In this document: positions 52,286-60,738 of the stretch, one piece after another | How the letters are laid out: every line of letters starts with the position of its first letter | Position numbering within the stretch: position 1 is the stretch's first letter | Assembly (NCBI RefSeq): GCF_030817475.1 | Contig: NZ_JAUSZJ010000002.1 | Span: 1,479,501 to 1,543,500 of the forward strand | DNA from: Streptomyces sp. V2I9 | GTDB lineage: Bacteria > Actinomycetota > Actinomycetes > Streptomycetales > Streptomycetaceae | Length of the DNA: 64,000 nucleotides | Direction: 5' to 3' | Position numbers and translations under genes: made by a program | Notes under the pieces: generated by a model | Told to the model about the DNA's origin: nothing | What the model saw: the letters and a program-made list of their open reading frames with translations, nothing else | The model's database searches: none

Positions 52286-53425
52286 ACCGGCTGGAGCTGA
52301 CCGGGCTCACCGTGCGGCCCGCGCAGGTGTGGGGCGGTGTCCGGCTGGTCCCGCTGGTGCGCGAGGCGCCGGTGGAGGGGCTGCGCCTGCACCGCGAGGT
52401 GTACGAGGGGCTGGGCGCGGGGATCGTCGAGCTGGGGCCGCGGGAGCGCTACCTCTCCTACATCCCGCACGGTCTGGTCGCGGACTGGTCGGGCGGGGGG
52501 AGGCGCTGCCGCGCCGGCGGGAGGGCGGCGATCGGCGGCGTACGGCACCCAGTTCGGCGGGGCCGACGCACCCCGCGCCGTACCCCTGCCGCCGGTGCCG
52601 CACCACCGGATGGCCAAGCGGCGGCCGGGCGACCGGCTGCGGTTCCTGCCGCTGCATCTGGCGCTGGAGGGATACCTCGCGCTGCACTTCGGCGGGCCCT
52701 CCACGGCCTGGGAGGAGTGGTCGCGCACCGCCCTGCGCGCCGGGCTGTCGCCGCGCGCGGAGGACGCGTACCTCGGGCTGTCCGTGCGCGGGCTCGGTGA
52801 CGCGTTGCGGATCTTCGAGATCCACCCGGGCCAGTGCGGGGTGATGGTGTACGTCTCCGACGCGCTCGCCGCCTCCTTCGTCGTCCCGCACCCGGACGAC
52901 TACCGCCTCCTGCACGCCTCGCTGGTGGAGGACCTCTACGGGGAGCTGGTGCACCAGTACGCGCTGTACGGGGCCCCGGTGGCGGAGGTTCCGGTGCGGA
53001 TCGGGGGCGAGGAGCACATCGGCGGACTCGGTGAGCTGCGGGCGGCGGCGCTGGCGCGGCAGCGGGAGTGGGAGGAGGCGCACGACACCCTGTTCGCGCG
53101 GGAGCTGCTGGACGCCTCGTACACGTTCGACCGGGTGTACCGGATGAAGTCGTTCACCCTGTGGCGGTTCCTGCCGCCGTTCGTCCGGGACGGGAGCGGC
53201 CAGCACATCGGGGAGACGATCACCGACCACAAGGGGCGTGTCGCCTACCTCAAGACGTTCCGGCTCTCCGACGCGCAGATCCGGCGGGGCCATCTGCTGC
53301 GGACCCTGGCCGGGGCGGACCGGGAGCTGGACCGGGCGGCCGCCGCGCTGGGGGCGAGCCGTGAGGAGCTGGTGCGCCGGATACGGGCGGCCGGGTTCGG
53401 GGCGCTGCTCAAGGGGGATGTCTGA
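52282..53425 (+). pseudogene. Partner of vWA protein (ARPP-like), frameshifted in a G-run
   Basis: The gene starts at GTG 52282 (MNRLELTGLTVRPAQVWGGVRLVPLVREAPVEGLRLHREVYEGLGAG) and runs to IPHGLVADWSGG. Then coding passes to the next frame, giving AAYGTQFGGADAPRAVPLPPVPHHRMAKRRPGDRLRFLPLHLALEGYLALHFGGP and a full-length C-terminus ending KGDV at 53425. The frames meet at six Gs (52495-52500); one G fewer would give about 380 uninterrupted residues. The rest of the C-terminal part is unbroken and of good codon use, so the frameshift is either recent or a sequencing error. The domain resembles families named ARPP; I am not sure of this. Function unknown. Confidence 0.75.
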
Positions 53426-53597
53426 GCTCGGCAGACGCCCCGGCGCCACGGCCGTCTCCGGGCCCGCCGCCGTGGCCCCCGTGTCCTGCGGCCGTGGCCA
53501 CGCGCCACGCGACCGCCGCCGTCGCGGGGCGCGTGTCCCACCACGTGCGGGCTGCCGGCGTGGCCTCCGCAACGGCCGGAACCGCCCGGAAGCCTCG

Positions 53598-53635
53598 GTA
53601 ACACGGGGTTCACATCCGGGCAACGGACGGGAAAT
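53598..53635. promoter_or_regulatory. Two GlnR boxes upstream of glnII
   Basis: Box one: GTAAC (53598-53602), 6 bases, TTCAC (53609-53613). Box two: GCAAC (53620-53624), 6 bases, GAAAT (53631-53635). Spacing between boxes is 6 bases, as at glnA. The second half of box one and first half of box two deviate from consensus. The site ends 55 bases before the glnII start. Confidence 0.75.
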
Positions 53636-53690
53636 CGCGTCTTGCCAAGCTGCGCCGCAGAGACCGCTGCACCCGCGAAGGATGGCGACC

Positions 53691-54725
53691 GTGACGTTCA
53701 AGGCTGAGTACATCTGGATCGACGGCACCGAGCCGACCGCCAAGCTGCGCTCCAAGACGAAGATCATGGGCGGGACGCCGTCCGGCGACGTGGCGGACCT
53801 GCCGGTCTGGGGCTTCGACGGCTCCAGCACCAACCAGGCCGAGGGCCACGCCTCCGACCGGGTGCTCAAGCCCGTCTTCACCTGCCCGGACCCGATCCGC
53901 GGCGGTGACGACGTCCTCGTCCTGTGCGAGGTCTTCGACATCGACATGACGCCGCACGCGTCCAACACGCGGGCCGCGCTGCGTCCGGTCGCCGAGCAGT
54001 TCGCGGGCCAGGCGCCGATCTTCGGCATCGAGCAGGAGTACACCTTCTTCGACGGGCACCGGCCGCTCGGCTTCCCCGAGGGCGGCTTCCCGGCCGCGCA
54101 GGGCGGCTACTACTGCGGCGTCGGCGCGGACGAGATCTTCGGCCGCGAGATCGTGGAGAAGCACCTCGACAACTGTCTGGCGGCGGGACTCGGCATCTCC
54201 GGCATCAACGCCGAGGTCATGCCCGGCCAGTGGGAGTTCCAGGTGGGTCCGCTCTCCCCGCTGGAGGTCTCCGACCAGCTGTGGGTGGCCCGTTGGCTGC
54301 TGTACCGCACCGCCGAGGACTTCGGCGTCTCCGCGACGCTGGACCCGAAGCCGGTGAAGGGCGACTGGAACGGCGCGGGCGCGCACACCAACTTCTCCAC
54401 GCGGGCGATGCGCGGGGGTTACGACGCGATCATCACCGCGTGCGAGTCGCTGGGCGAGGGTTCCAAGCCGATGGACCACGTGAAGAACTACGGCGCGGGC
54501 ATCGACGACCGCCTCACCGGTCTGCACGAGACCGCCCCGTGGAACGAGTACAGCTACGGCGTCTCCGACCGCGGCGCCTCGGTCCGCATCCCGTGGCAGG
54601 TCGAGCAGGACGGCAAGGGGTACATCGAGGACCGCCGCCCGAACGCCAACGTCGACCCGTACGTCGTCACGCGGCTGATCGTCGACACCTGCTGCACCGC
54701 GCTGGAGAAGGCCGGCCAGGTCTGA
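53691..54725 (+). CDS. glnII: Glutamine synthetase type II (eukaryotic type)
   Basis: 344-aa glutamine synthetase of the octameric/decameric GSII type, found in Streptomyces, Frankia and rhizobia beside GSI. It has KTKIMGGTPSGDVADLPVWGFDGSSTNQAEG, the metal ligands in PIFGIEQEYTFFDG, NAEVMPGQWEFQVGP, GAGAHTNFST and the Arg-rich ATP region ASVRIPWQVEQDGKGYIEDRRP. There is no adenylylation tyrosine, as usual for GSII. GTG 53691 (MTFKAEYIWIDG) is chosen over ATG 53682 because AAGGA sits 8 bases before it. GlnR boxes lie upstream and a terminator follows. Confidence 0.97.
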   Translation: MTFKAEYIWIDGTEPTAKLRSKTKIMGGTPSGDVADLPVWGFDGSSTNQAEGHASDRVLKPVFTCPDPIRGGDDVLVLCEVFDIDMTPHASNTRAALRPVAEQFAGQAPIFGIEQEYTFFDGHRPLGFPEGGFPAAQGGYYCGVGADEIFGREIVEKHLDNCLAAGLGISGINAEVMPGQWEFQVGPLSPLEVSDQLWVARWLLYRTAEDFGVSATLDPKPVKGDWNGAGAHTNFSTRAMRGGYDAIITACESLGEGSKPMDHVKNYGAGIDDRLTGLHETAPWNEYSYGVSDRGASVRIPWQVEQDGKGYIEDRRPNANVDPYVVTRLIVDTCCTALEKAGQV

Positions 54726-54750
54726 TCTCCGACGCCGATCCACGTGTGTA

Positions 54751-54786
54751 CGAGGGGGCCCGCCGGCGTACCGGCGGGCCCCCTCG
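54751..54786 (+). terminator. Hairpin terminator after glnII
   Basis: Perfect 16-bp inverted repeat (54751-54766 and 54771-54786) with a 4-base loop, 25 bases after the stop. Confidence 0.9.
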
Positions 54787-54912
54787 CATGGGGTGGCGGG
54801 TGGTTCTCCGGCCCGGCGTGAGGCCCGGCGTGAGGAACGTAACGCCGAGGGTCCGTATCGACGGGTGAGAGGAGTCTGATGCGGTGCCGCAATCTCTGCT
54901 TCAATGGGAGAC

Positions 54913-55032
54913 ATGGCCAGCTTCCAGCACATCGCGTCGGGTCGCAGCGACCTCGAACCGTTCTGGCCTTCCCGTCAGCACCATGACTTCGACCGAGTGT
55001 GTTGCCGCGCGTGGAACGCGCAGGCCCACTAA
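54913..55032 (+). CDS. 39-codon leader-like ORF with tandem cysteine codons
   Basis: Short ORF MASFQHIASGRSDLEPFWPS and further, ending in RQHHDFDRVCCRAWNAQAH. Third positions are mostly G or C, which supports translation. The two adjacent Cys codons (TGT TGC, 55000-55005) are followed at once by a small perfect hairpin (GCGCGT, 3-base loop, 55007-55021), the layout of an attenuator. The H.D..RV..C pattern recalls actinobacterial cysteine-rich leader peptides associated with sulphur genes. It lies 81 bases before the winged-helix gene. The ribosome site GGGAG is only 2 bases from the ATG, so the start is uncertain; an alternative ATG with a better site (54879) opens a different frame of poor codon use. 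Confidence 0.5.
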   Translation: MASFQHIASGRSDLEPFWPSRQHHDFDRVCCRAWNAQAH

Positions 55033-55113
55033 AGCCGCTCACCCCGGCCTTCGGTCCGCGCGTACGACGTAGGTCCGTCCCTGACGACTCCTCGCGCGAA
55101 AGAGCTGACCCTC

Positions 55114-55782
55114 ATGGCGAACACTCGTACCTTCTCCGCCGCGTCCGCCGCCACCGCGGCGTCCCCGGCACCCGCTGCGGCCCGTCCCACGACCCACCCC
55201 CTGCCCGCCCATCCGAAGCGGCACCGGCTGCGCGCGGTCGACCGCGACGAGGTCGCGGCCCCGGCCGAGGTGGCCGGGTTCCTTCCGCCGGGGGCCACCT
55301 GGCTGCCCGCCCCGCCGCACACCCTGCCCGCCCTGCCCGGCCGGCCGCCGATGGTCGGCTACCTGGTGCTGGTGCCGGCCGACCAGCAGCCCGCGCACGC
55401 GGGGGCTGCCGCCGCCTCGCACCCGCTGCCGGGCGGCCTCCCGTCCCCGCACCCGCCCGCGTTCGGGGAGATGGGTCAGGCCGCCGCCGACGGCTCCCCG
55501 GCCGGTCCGGTCCGGATCGACACCGCCCGGCGCACGGCCTCGGTCGACGGCGTCGCCCTGGACCTCACGTACCTGGAGTTCGAGCTGCTGTCCCACCTGG
55601 TGGCGCACCCCCACCGGGTGCACACCCGCGATCAGTTGGTGACGACGGTGTGGGGCTACGGACATGTGGGCGACGGGCGGACCGTCGACGTGCATGTCGC
55701 ACGACTGCGCCGCAAGCTCGGTGCGGAGCACCGCCGTTCGATCCAGACGGTCCGGCGGGTGGGGTACAAGTACACGCCCTGA
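55114..55782 (+). CDS. Winged-helix regulator (PhoB/OmpR DNA-binding domain, no receiver)
   Basis: 222-aa protein. The first 125 residues are Ala/Pro-rich with no known domain. The C-terminal 95 residues form an OmpR/PhoB-type winged helix: VRIDTARRTASVDGVALDLTYLEFELLSHLVAHPHRVHTRDQLVTTVWG, GDGRTVDVHVARLRRKLG and QTVRRVGYKYTP, the usual wing. There is no receiver with a phosphorylatable Asp, so its activity is not controlled by phosphorylation in the normal way. The leader-like ORF upstream may control its expression. The ATG at 55114 is preceded by AAAGAGC. Targets unknown. Confidence 0.85.
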   Translation: MANTRTFSAASAATAASPAPAAARPTTHPLPAHPKRHRLRAVDRDEVAAPAEVAGFLPPGATWLPAPPHTLPALPGRPPMVGYLVLVPADQQPAHAGAAAASHPLPGGLPSPHPPAFGEMGQAAADGSPAGPVRIDTARRTASVDGVALDLTYLEFELLSHLVAHPHRVHTRDQLVTTVWGYGHVGDGRTVDVHVARLRRKLGAEHRRSIQTVRRVGYKYTP

Positions 55783-55913
55783 CCGGCCGGTCGGGCCACC
55801 GCACCGCCGAACCCGGTGGTGTGCGGAGCCGGTACGCGCGACCGGCGGCCCCGGAGCCCGGTTCCCCGTCAACCGTGCTCCGGGGCCACCCGTTCGCCCG
55901 TGTCCGGGAGACC

Positions 55914-58031
55914 TCAGACCCGTACGGTGGTGTGCACCGGCTCGGCCGGTTCCTCGTGCTCCAGGCTCGGCAGGCGGGAAAGCCCGCGCGGTGTACGCCA
56001 GTTGCGCTCACCGAGCAGCAGCATCACGGAGGGCAGCAGCACCATCCGTACGACGGTGGCGTCCAGCAGCACCGCGACGGCGAGGCCGACGCCCATCTGC
56101 TGCATGTCCTGCATGGACAGGGTGCCGAACACCGCGAAGACCGCCACCATGATGGCCGCCGCCCCGGTGACCGCCCCGGCCGTCCGGCGCAGACCGGTCT
56201 CGATGGCCGACCGGTTGTCCAGACCGCTGCCGCGCGCCTCGCGGATGCGGGAGACGACGAAGACGTGGTAGTCCATGGACAAGCCGAAGAGGACGACGAG
56301 GACGAACAGCGGCATCCACGCCTCGATCGCGCCGACCCCCTCCGAGCCGATGAGCGACGCGCCCCAGCCGTGCTGGAAGACGGCGGTCATCACCCCGTAG
56401 GAGGCCGCCACCGACAGGAGGTTGAGGACGATGGCCGTGACGGCGACGACGTAGCTGCGGAAGCAGAACAGCATCAGCAGGAAGGTCACCGCCGTGATGA
56501 AGGCGAAGACCGGGACGATGCCGCGCCGGAGCTGGTCGGTGAAGTCGACCGATCCGGCGGTCTCCCCCGTGACGTGGGGCTTCGCCGCCGTGCCGTCGAA
56601 CGCGGCGGGCAGCCGCTTCTCGCGCAGTTCGGTGAGGTCGGCGTCGCCGCGCGGGAGGGGTACCTCGAACTCGGCGACGTTCCGGTCGCGGTGGACGGTG
56701 ACGTTCTCGAAGCCGCCGAGGGCCTTGCCCACCTCCGGGGCGGTGATGTCGGGGGCGGTGACCACGACGAGGGCGGGGGCCGGGCCGCCGGGGAAGCTCT
56801 CGGTGATGCGGCTGTGGGCGATCGAGAGCCGGGAGTCGGAGCCGAACTGCTGCTCCAGACCGAGGGACGCGGTCTTCATGCCGAGAGCGGGCGCGGCGAG
56901 GGTGAGCAGCAGGACGGTGGCGGCGGCGGCGAAGGTGCGGGGCCGGGCGAGGACGGGGCCGAGCACCCGGCCGGTGATACGGCCGCTGCCCGTGTTCCCG
57001 TGGTTGGCGCGGCGGTTCAGCAGCGGGATGCGGCCGGCGTCGACGCGGTCGCCGAGCCAGGAGAGCAGGGCGGGCAGGACGGTGACCGAGCCGAGCATGG
57101 CGATGAACACGACGATGATCGTGGCGAGCGCGAAGCCCTTGAACAGCAGGAGCCCGGAGAGGAACATGCCGCCCATCGCGACCATCACGGTGAGGCCGGA
57201 GACGAGGACCGCCCGGCCGCTGGTGGCGGCCGCGATGCGCAGAGCGGTCTCGGCGTCGCGTCCGGCGGCGCGTTCGTCGCGTTCCCGGCGCAGGTAGAAG
57301 AGGCAGTAGTCGACGCCGACGGCGAAGCCCATCAGGAACATCACCGAGTACGTGGTCTGGAACAGATGCAGTTGATGGCTGGCGATCGACAGGAGGCCGA
57401 AGGCGGCCATGCACGCGGTGAGGGCGAGCCCGACCGGGAGCAGGGCGGCGACGATCGCGCCGAAGGCGACGACGAGGATGCCGAGGGCCAGCGGTACGGC
57501 GGTGAACTCGGCCTTCCGGAAGTCCTCGGCCAGCAGGTCGCCGAGCCATTTGCCCGCGCTGGCCTCGCCGAACTGGTGGATCTCGACGCCGGGATGGTCC
57601 TCGCCCACGGCGGCGACCGCGTCCAGCACGGGCTGGACCCGGTCGGGGGCGGTGGCGGCGTCGCCCTTCATCTCGAAGGCGATCAGGGCGTCCTCGCCGT
57701 TCGCGGAGGGGACGGGCGGCGCGATGTTCTGTGCCTCGCCGGTCCCGCGTACGGCGGCGGCCAGGGCTTCGGCGGCCGGCTTCCAGTCGCCCGCGGCGGG
57801 GGCGGAGACCATGACGAGTTCGCCGGCGGGCTTGTCGAGTCCGGCGTCGAGGAGGATCTGCTCGGCGCGGGCGGACTCCCCGGCTCCGTTCTCCGCGTCG
57901 GTCATCTCGACCATGCCGGTGGCTCCGCCGATGCCCGTGGCGAGCACGACGAAGAGCAGCCAGCCCAATACGGCGGTCTTGCGGTGGTGCGTGCTCCACA
58001 CGCCGATGCGTGCGGCGAGGTTGCGCCTCAT
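55914..58031 (-). CDS. MMPL-family exporter
   Basis: 705-aa membrane transporter of the MMPL branch of RND permeases, which export lipids, siderophores or drugs in actinobacteria. It has about twelve helices in two halves, the first periplasmic loop after helix 1 and the second after helix 7. Typical motifs are FLMGFAVGVDYCLFYLRRERDE, with the GxxxDY pattern in helix 4, and VLFGLSMDYHVFVVSRIREA, the duplicated motif in helix 10. The ATG at 58031 (MRRNLAARIGVWSTHHRKTAVLGW) has GGGGGAGAG upstream; the open frame above it has no coding character. It lies next to, and divergent from, the second two-component pair, which may control it (inference). Confidence 0.93.
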   Translation of the reverse strand: MRRNLAARIGVWSTHHRKTAVLGWLLFVVLATGIGGATGMVEMTDAENGAGESARAEQILLDAGLDKPAGELVMVSAPAAGDWKPAAEALAAAVRGTGEAQNIAPPVPSANGEDALIAFEMKGDAATAPDRVQPVLDAVAAVGEDHPGVEIHQFGEASAGKWLGDLLAEDFRKAEFTAVPLALGILVVAFGAIVAALLPVGLALTACMAAFGLLSIASHQLHLFQTTYSVMFLMGFAVGVDYCLFYLRRERDERAAGRDAETALRIAAATSGRAVLVSGLTVMVAMGGMFLSGLLLFKGFALATIIVVFIAMLGSVTVLPALLSWLGDRVDAGRIPLLNRRANHGNTGSGRITGRVLGPVLARPRTFAAAATVLLLTLAAPALGMKTASLGLEQQFGSDSRLSIAHSRITESFPGGPAPALVVVTAPDITAPEVGKALGGFENVTVHRDRNVAEFEVPLPRGDADLTELREKRLPAAFDGTAAKPHVTGETAGSVDFTDQLRRGIVPVFAFITAVTFLLMLFCFRSYVVAVTAIVLNLLSVAASYGVMTAVFQHGWGASLIGSEGVGAIEAWMPLFVLVVLFGLSMDYHVFVVSRIREARGSGLDNRSAIETGLRRTAGAVTGAAAIMVAVFAVFGTLSMQDMQQMGVGLAVAVLLDATVVRMVLLPSVMLLLGERNWRTPRGLSRLPSLEHEEPAEPVHTTVRV

Positions 58032-58275
58032 ACGGTCTCTCCCCCGGAGGTAAGCGTCAGGTAAGTGGTTCGAGCGCTTCGAATCTAGGAATCGGGGGCG
58101 GACCGCCCCAGCCGTCGGAGCCCCCGGTCCCGGAGGCGTAGGGGGCGCATGCGGGGGTGGTGCCAGGTACACCCCCTCCGGGTGGCGGACCGGCTGACGC
58201 GGCGGGGCCGGGCCGGGCGAGACTGGCCTCCGGAGTGGGAATCGGCCGGGCTCCGGCGAGGGGAGAGGGATCGTG

Positions 58276-59544
58276 ATGAAGGTGTTCTCGGGACGGCTGC
58301 GGGGGGCGTCGCTGGCGGCGGCGCGGGGGCTGTTCCTGTCCGTGGTCGGGCTGGCGGTGTCCATCACCCTGTACGTGTTCGCGGTGCTCTCGATCGCCTT
58401 CATCCCGCTGGGCGTCGGGGTGTTCACCACCCCGCTGGTGCTGGAGGCGGTCCGCAGGCACGCCAACCAGCGGCGGCTGTGGGCGGCGACCTGGTCGTCC
58501 GTGCGCATCCCGGTCCCCTACCGGCCCCTCCCGAGCGACCTCCGGCCGGGCGTCGCGGGCCAGGTGGAGCGCACCACGCTGATGCTGAAGGACCCGGCGA
58601 CCTGGCGGGACCTGCTGTGGCTGCTGGTGGACATGACGGCGGGCGCGGTCCTGGCCGTGGTCGCCGCCGGGCTGATGCTCTACCCGGTCGAGGCGCTGGT
58701 CCTGGCGGCGGGGCTGTGGCGGGTGTTCCGGGAGGATCCGTACTGGTACCTGTTCGTACCGGTGGACAGCCAGCTGACCGGGCTGGCCGCCCTCGGGCTG
58801 GGCGTGGTGCTCTTCCACGTCGGGATGCGGGCCGCCGAGCCGGTGCTGCGGTCGCACTTCCGGCTCGCCCGTACGCTGCTGGGGCCTGCGCACCACGAGG
58901 AGTTGGCGCAGCGCGTCGAGCGGCTGACCGAGACCCGGCACGAGGCCGTGGACACCGCCGCGTCGGAACTGCGCCGCATCGAGCGGGACCTGCACGACGG
59001 GGCGCAGGCGCGGCTGGTCGCGATGGGCATGAACCTGGGCACGGTCGAGGCGTTGATCGAGAAGGACCCGGCGCAGGCGAAGAGGATGCTGGCGATGGCC
59101 CGTGAGTCGTCGGCGGAGGCCCTGGCCGAACTGCGGGACCTGGTGCGGGGCATCCATCCGCCGGTCCTCGCCGAACGCGGTCTGGGCGACGCGGTGCGGG
59201 CGCTGGCGCTGCGGCTGCCCGTCGCCGCCGAGGTGACGGTGGAGCTGCCGGGGCGGGCGGAGGCCCCGGTGGAGTCGGCGGCGTACTTCGCGGTGAGCGA
59301 GGCCCTGACGAACACGGTGAAGCACGCGGAGGCGGAGCGGGTCTCCGTGGACCTGCACCACGCGGAGGGGATGCTGCGGATATCCGTGACGGACGACGGC
59401 AGGGGCGGTGCGGTCGTCGGAGCGGGCTCAGGTCTGAGCGGAATCGAACGGCGACTGGGTACATTCGACGGCGTCCTGGCCGTCAGCAGCCCTGCGGGCG
59501 GCCCCACCATGGTGACCATGGAGATCCCTTGCGCGTTGTCCTAG
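58276..59544 (+). CDS. Sensor histidine kinase, HisKA_3 type
   Basis: 422-aa membrane kinase. Four hydrophobic segments in two pairs form the N-terminal half. Around residue 235 the dimerisation box is ELRRIERDLHDGAQARLVAMGMNLG with the phospho-acceptor His; the ATP domain follows (AYFAVSEALTNTVKHAEAERV, DDGRGGAVVGAGSGLSGIERRL). The sequence belongs to the DesK/LiaS-like group. ATG 58276 follows GAGAGGGA; the GTG just before it is an alternative. It overlaps the response regulator by 16 bases. Divergent from the MMPL exporter. Confidence 0.93.
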   Translation: MKVFSGRLRGASLAAARGLFLSVVGLAVSITLYVFAVLSIAFIPLGVGVFTTPLVLEAVRRHANQRRLWAATWSSVRIPVPYRPLPSDLRPGVAGQVERTTLMLKDPATWRDLLWLLVDMTAGAVLAVVAAGLMLYPVEALVLAAGLWRVFREDPYWYLFVPVDSQLTGLAALGLGVVLFHVGMRAAEPVLRSHFRLARTLLGPAHHEELAQRVERLTETRHEAVDTAASELRRIERDLHDGAQARLVAMGMNLGTVEALIEKDPAQAKRMLAMARESSAEALAELRDLVRGIHPPVLAERGLGDAVRALALRLPVAAEVTVELPGRAEAPVESAAYFAVSEALTNTVKHAEAERVSVDLHHAEGMLRISVTDDGRGGAVVGAGSGLSGIERRLGTFDGVLAVSSPAGGPTMVTMEIPCALS

Positions 59545-60176
59545 CCGAAGACCTCTTCCTGCTGCGCGACGGCCTGGTGCGCATGCTGGAGGCGTACGGC
59601 TTCGAGGTCGTGGCGGCGGTGGAGACCGGTCCCGAACTGACGCGAGCACTGGCCGAGTTGGAGCCGGACGTCGCCGTCGTCGATGTCCGGCTCCCGCCGT
59701 CGCATACCGACGAGGGCCTCCAGTGCGCCCTGGCCGCCCGCCGGGCCCGGCCGGGGCTGCCGGTGCTGGTGCTCTCGCAGCACGTGGAGCAGTTGTACGC
59801 GCGGGAGTTGCTGGCGGACGGCGACGGCGGTGTGGGCTATCTCCTGAAGGACCGGGTCTTCGACGCGGACCAGTTCATCGACGCCGTACGCCGGGTGGCG
59901 GCGGGCGGTACGGCGATGGACCCGCAGGTCATCTCCCAGCTGCTGAACCGCCGTTCGCGGGACGAGCCGATGGGCGGGCTCACCCCGCGCGAGCGGGAGG
60001 TGATGGAGCTGGTGGCGCAGGGCCGCTCGAACGCCGCCGTCGCCGCGCAGCTGGTGATCACGGAGCGGGCGGTGGCCAAGCACACGTCGAACATCTTCGG
60101 GAAGCTGGACCTGCCACCGTCCGACGACGACAACCGGCGGGTGCTGGCGGTGCTGGCCTATCTGGACCGGGGCTGA
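59529..60176 (+). CDS. NarL/LuxR-family response regulator
   Basis: 215-aa response regulator. The receiver has VVLAEDLFLLRDG, the phospho-acceptor Asp in VAVVDVRLPPS and the Lys in GYLLKDRV. The C-terminal LuxR helix-turn-helix is LTPREREVMELVAQGRSNAAVAAQLVITERAVAKHTSNIFGKLDL. It starts at TTG 59529, inside the kinase gene, with GGAGAT a few bases upstream, so translation is tightly coupled. The pair is cognate. Possible targets are the MMPL exporter or itself. Confidence 0.94.
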   Translation: MRVVLAEDLFLLRDGLVRMLEAYGFEVVAAVETGPELTRALAELEPDVAVVDVRLPPSHTDEGLQCALAARRARPGLPVLVLSQHVEQLYARELLADGDGGVGYLLKDRVFDADQFIDAVRRVAAGGTAMDPQVISQLLNRRSRDEPMGGLTPREREVMELVAQGRSNAAVAAQLVITERAVAKHTSNIFGKLDLPPSDDDNRRVLAVLAYLDRG

Positions 60177-60203
60177 TCGGTGGGGCGTCCGAGCCGCCTT
60201 CGT

Positions 60204-60698
60204 TCAACCCGTGAACCAGCCCGCCGCGTCCAGCCGGAAGGCACCGCCCGGAGCCATCGCGCGCAGGTCCTCCTCCAGGGCGGCCAGCCGGTCCTCGCCG
60301 AGCGCCCGCGCCCACTCCGCCCGCAGCCGGTCGAAGCCCTCGGCGGAGCGGGTCAGCAGGTCGAGGCCGTGCGGGGTGAGGCGGATCAGGGTGCGCCGGC
60401 CGTCGGCGGGGTCCGGGGCGCGCTCGACGTAGCCGAGCGCCTCCAGCTTCTCGACCGTCTTCCCGGCGGCCTGCTTGGAGACCCCGAGCCGCCGCCCGAT
60501 CTCGCTGATGGCCGCGCCGTCGCGGCCCACCGCCTGGAGCGCGAAGCCGTACGCGGGGCGGGTTCCGGGGTGTCCGTGCTCGGCGAGGTCCCGGTGCAGG
60601 GCGTCGATGATCGAGCGGAAGCCCGCGAAGAGGAGCACGGGCAGCTCGAAACCGTTGCGGAGTTCGACAACCTGATTTACCTTATTTTCGTCAACCAT
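60204..60698 (-). CDS. MarR-family transcriptional regulator
   Basis: 164-aa winged-helix regulator. Helices and wing: AISEIGRRLGVSKQAAGKTVEKLEALGYVERAPDPADGRRTLIRLTPHGLDLL, typical of MarR. The first codons (MVDENKVNQVVELR) are unusually AT-rich for the genome and overlap the presumed operator region. The ATG at 60698 is chosen; the frame is open upstream through the AhpD-like gene. It is divergent from that gene, whose start is 40 bases away, so it probably regulates it (inference). Confidence 0.9.
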   Translation of the reverse strand: MVDENKVNQVVELRNGFELPVLLFAGFRSIIDALHRDLAEHGHPGTRPAYGFALQAVGRDGAAISEIGRRLGVSKQAAGKTVEKLEALGYVERAPDPADGRRTLIRLTPHGLDLLTRSAEGFDRLRAEWARALGEDRLAALEEDLRAMAPGGAFRLDAAGWFTG

Positions 60699-60706
60699 GT
60701 TGTCGA
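60664..60706. promoter_or_regulatory. Inverted repeat TCGACAAC/GTTGTCGA in the MarR/AhpD-like divergent region
   Basis: Arms at 60664-60671 and 60699-60706 with a 27-base AT-rich spacer that includes the MarR start codon. It is well placed as an operator or paired half-sites controlling both genes. Confidence 0.4.
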
Positions 60707-60738
60707 CTCTAGCTGCCCCTGAACAAGGAGGCCCCGCC

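Noticed and set aside
54879..54986. Alternative 35-codon ORF with a good ribosome site overlapping the leader-like ORF
   Set aside because: Its third positions are not GC-rich, unlike the MASFQ frame, so it is less likely to be the translated one; not excluded.
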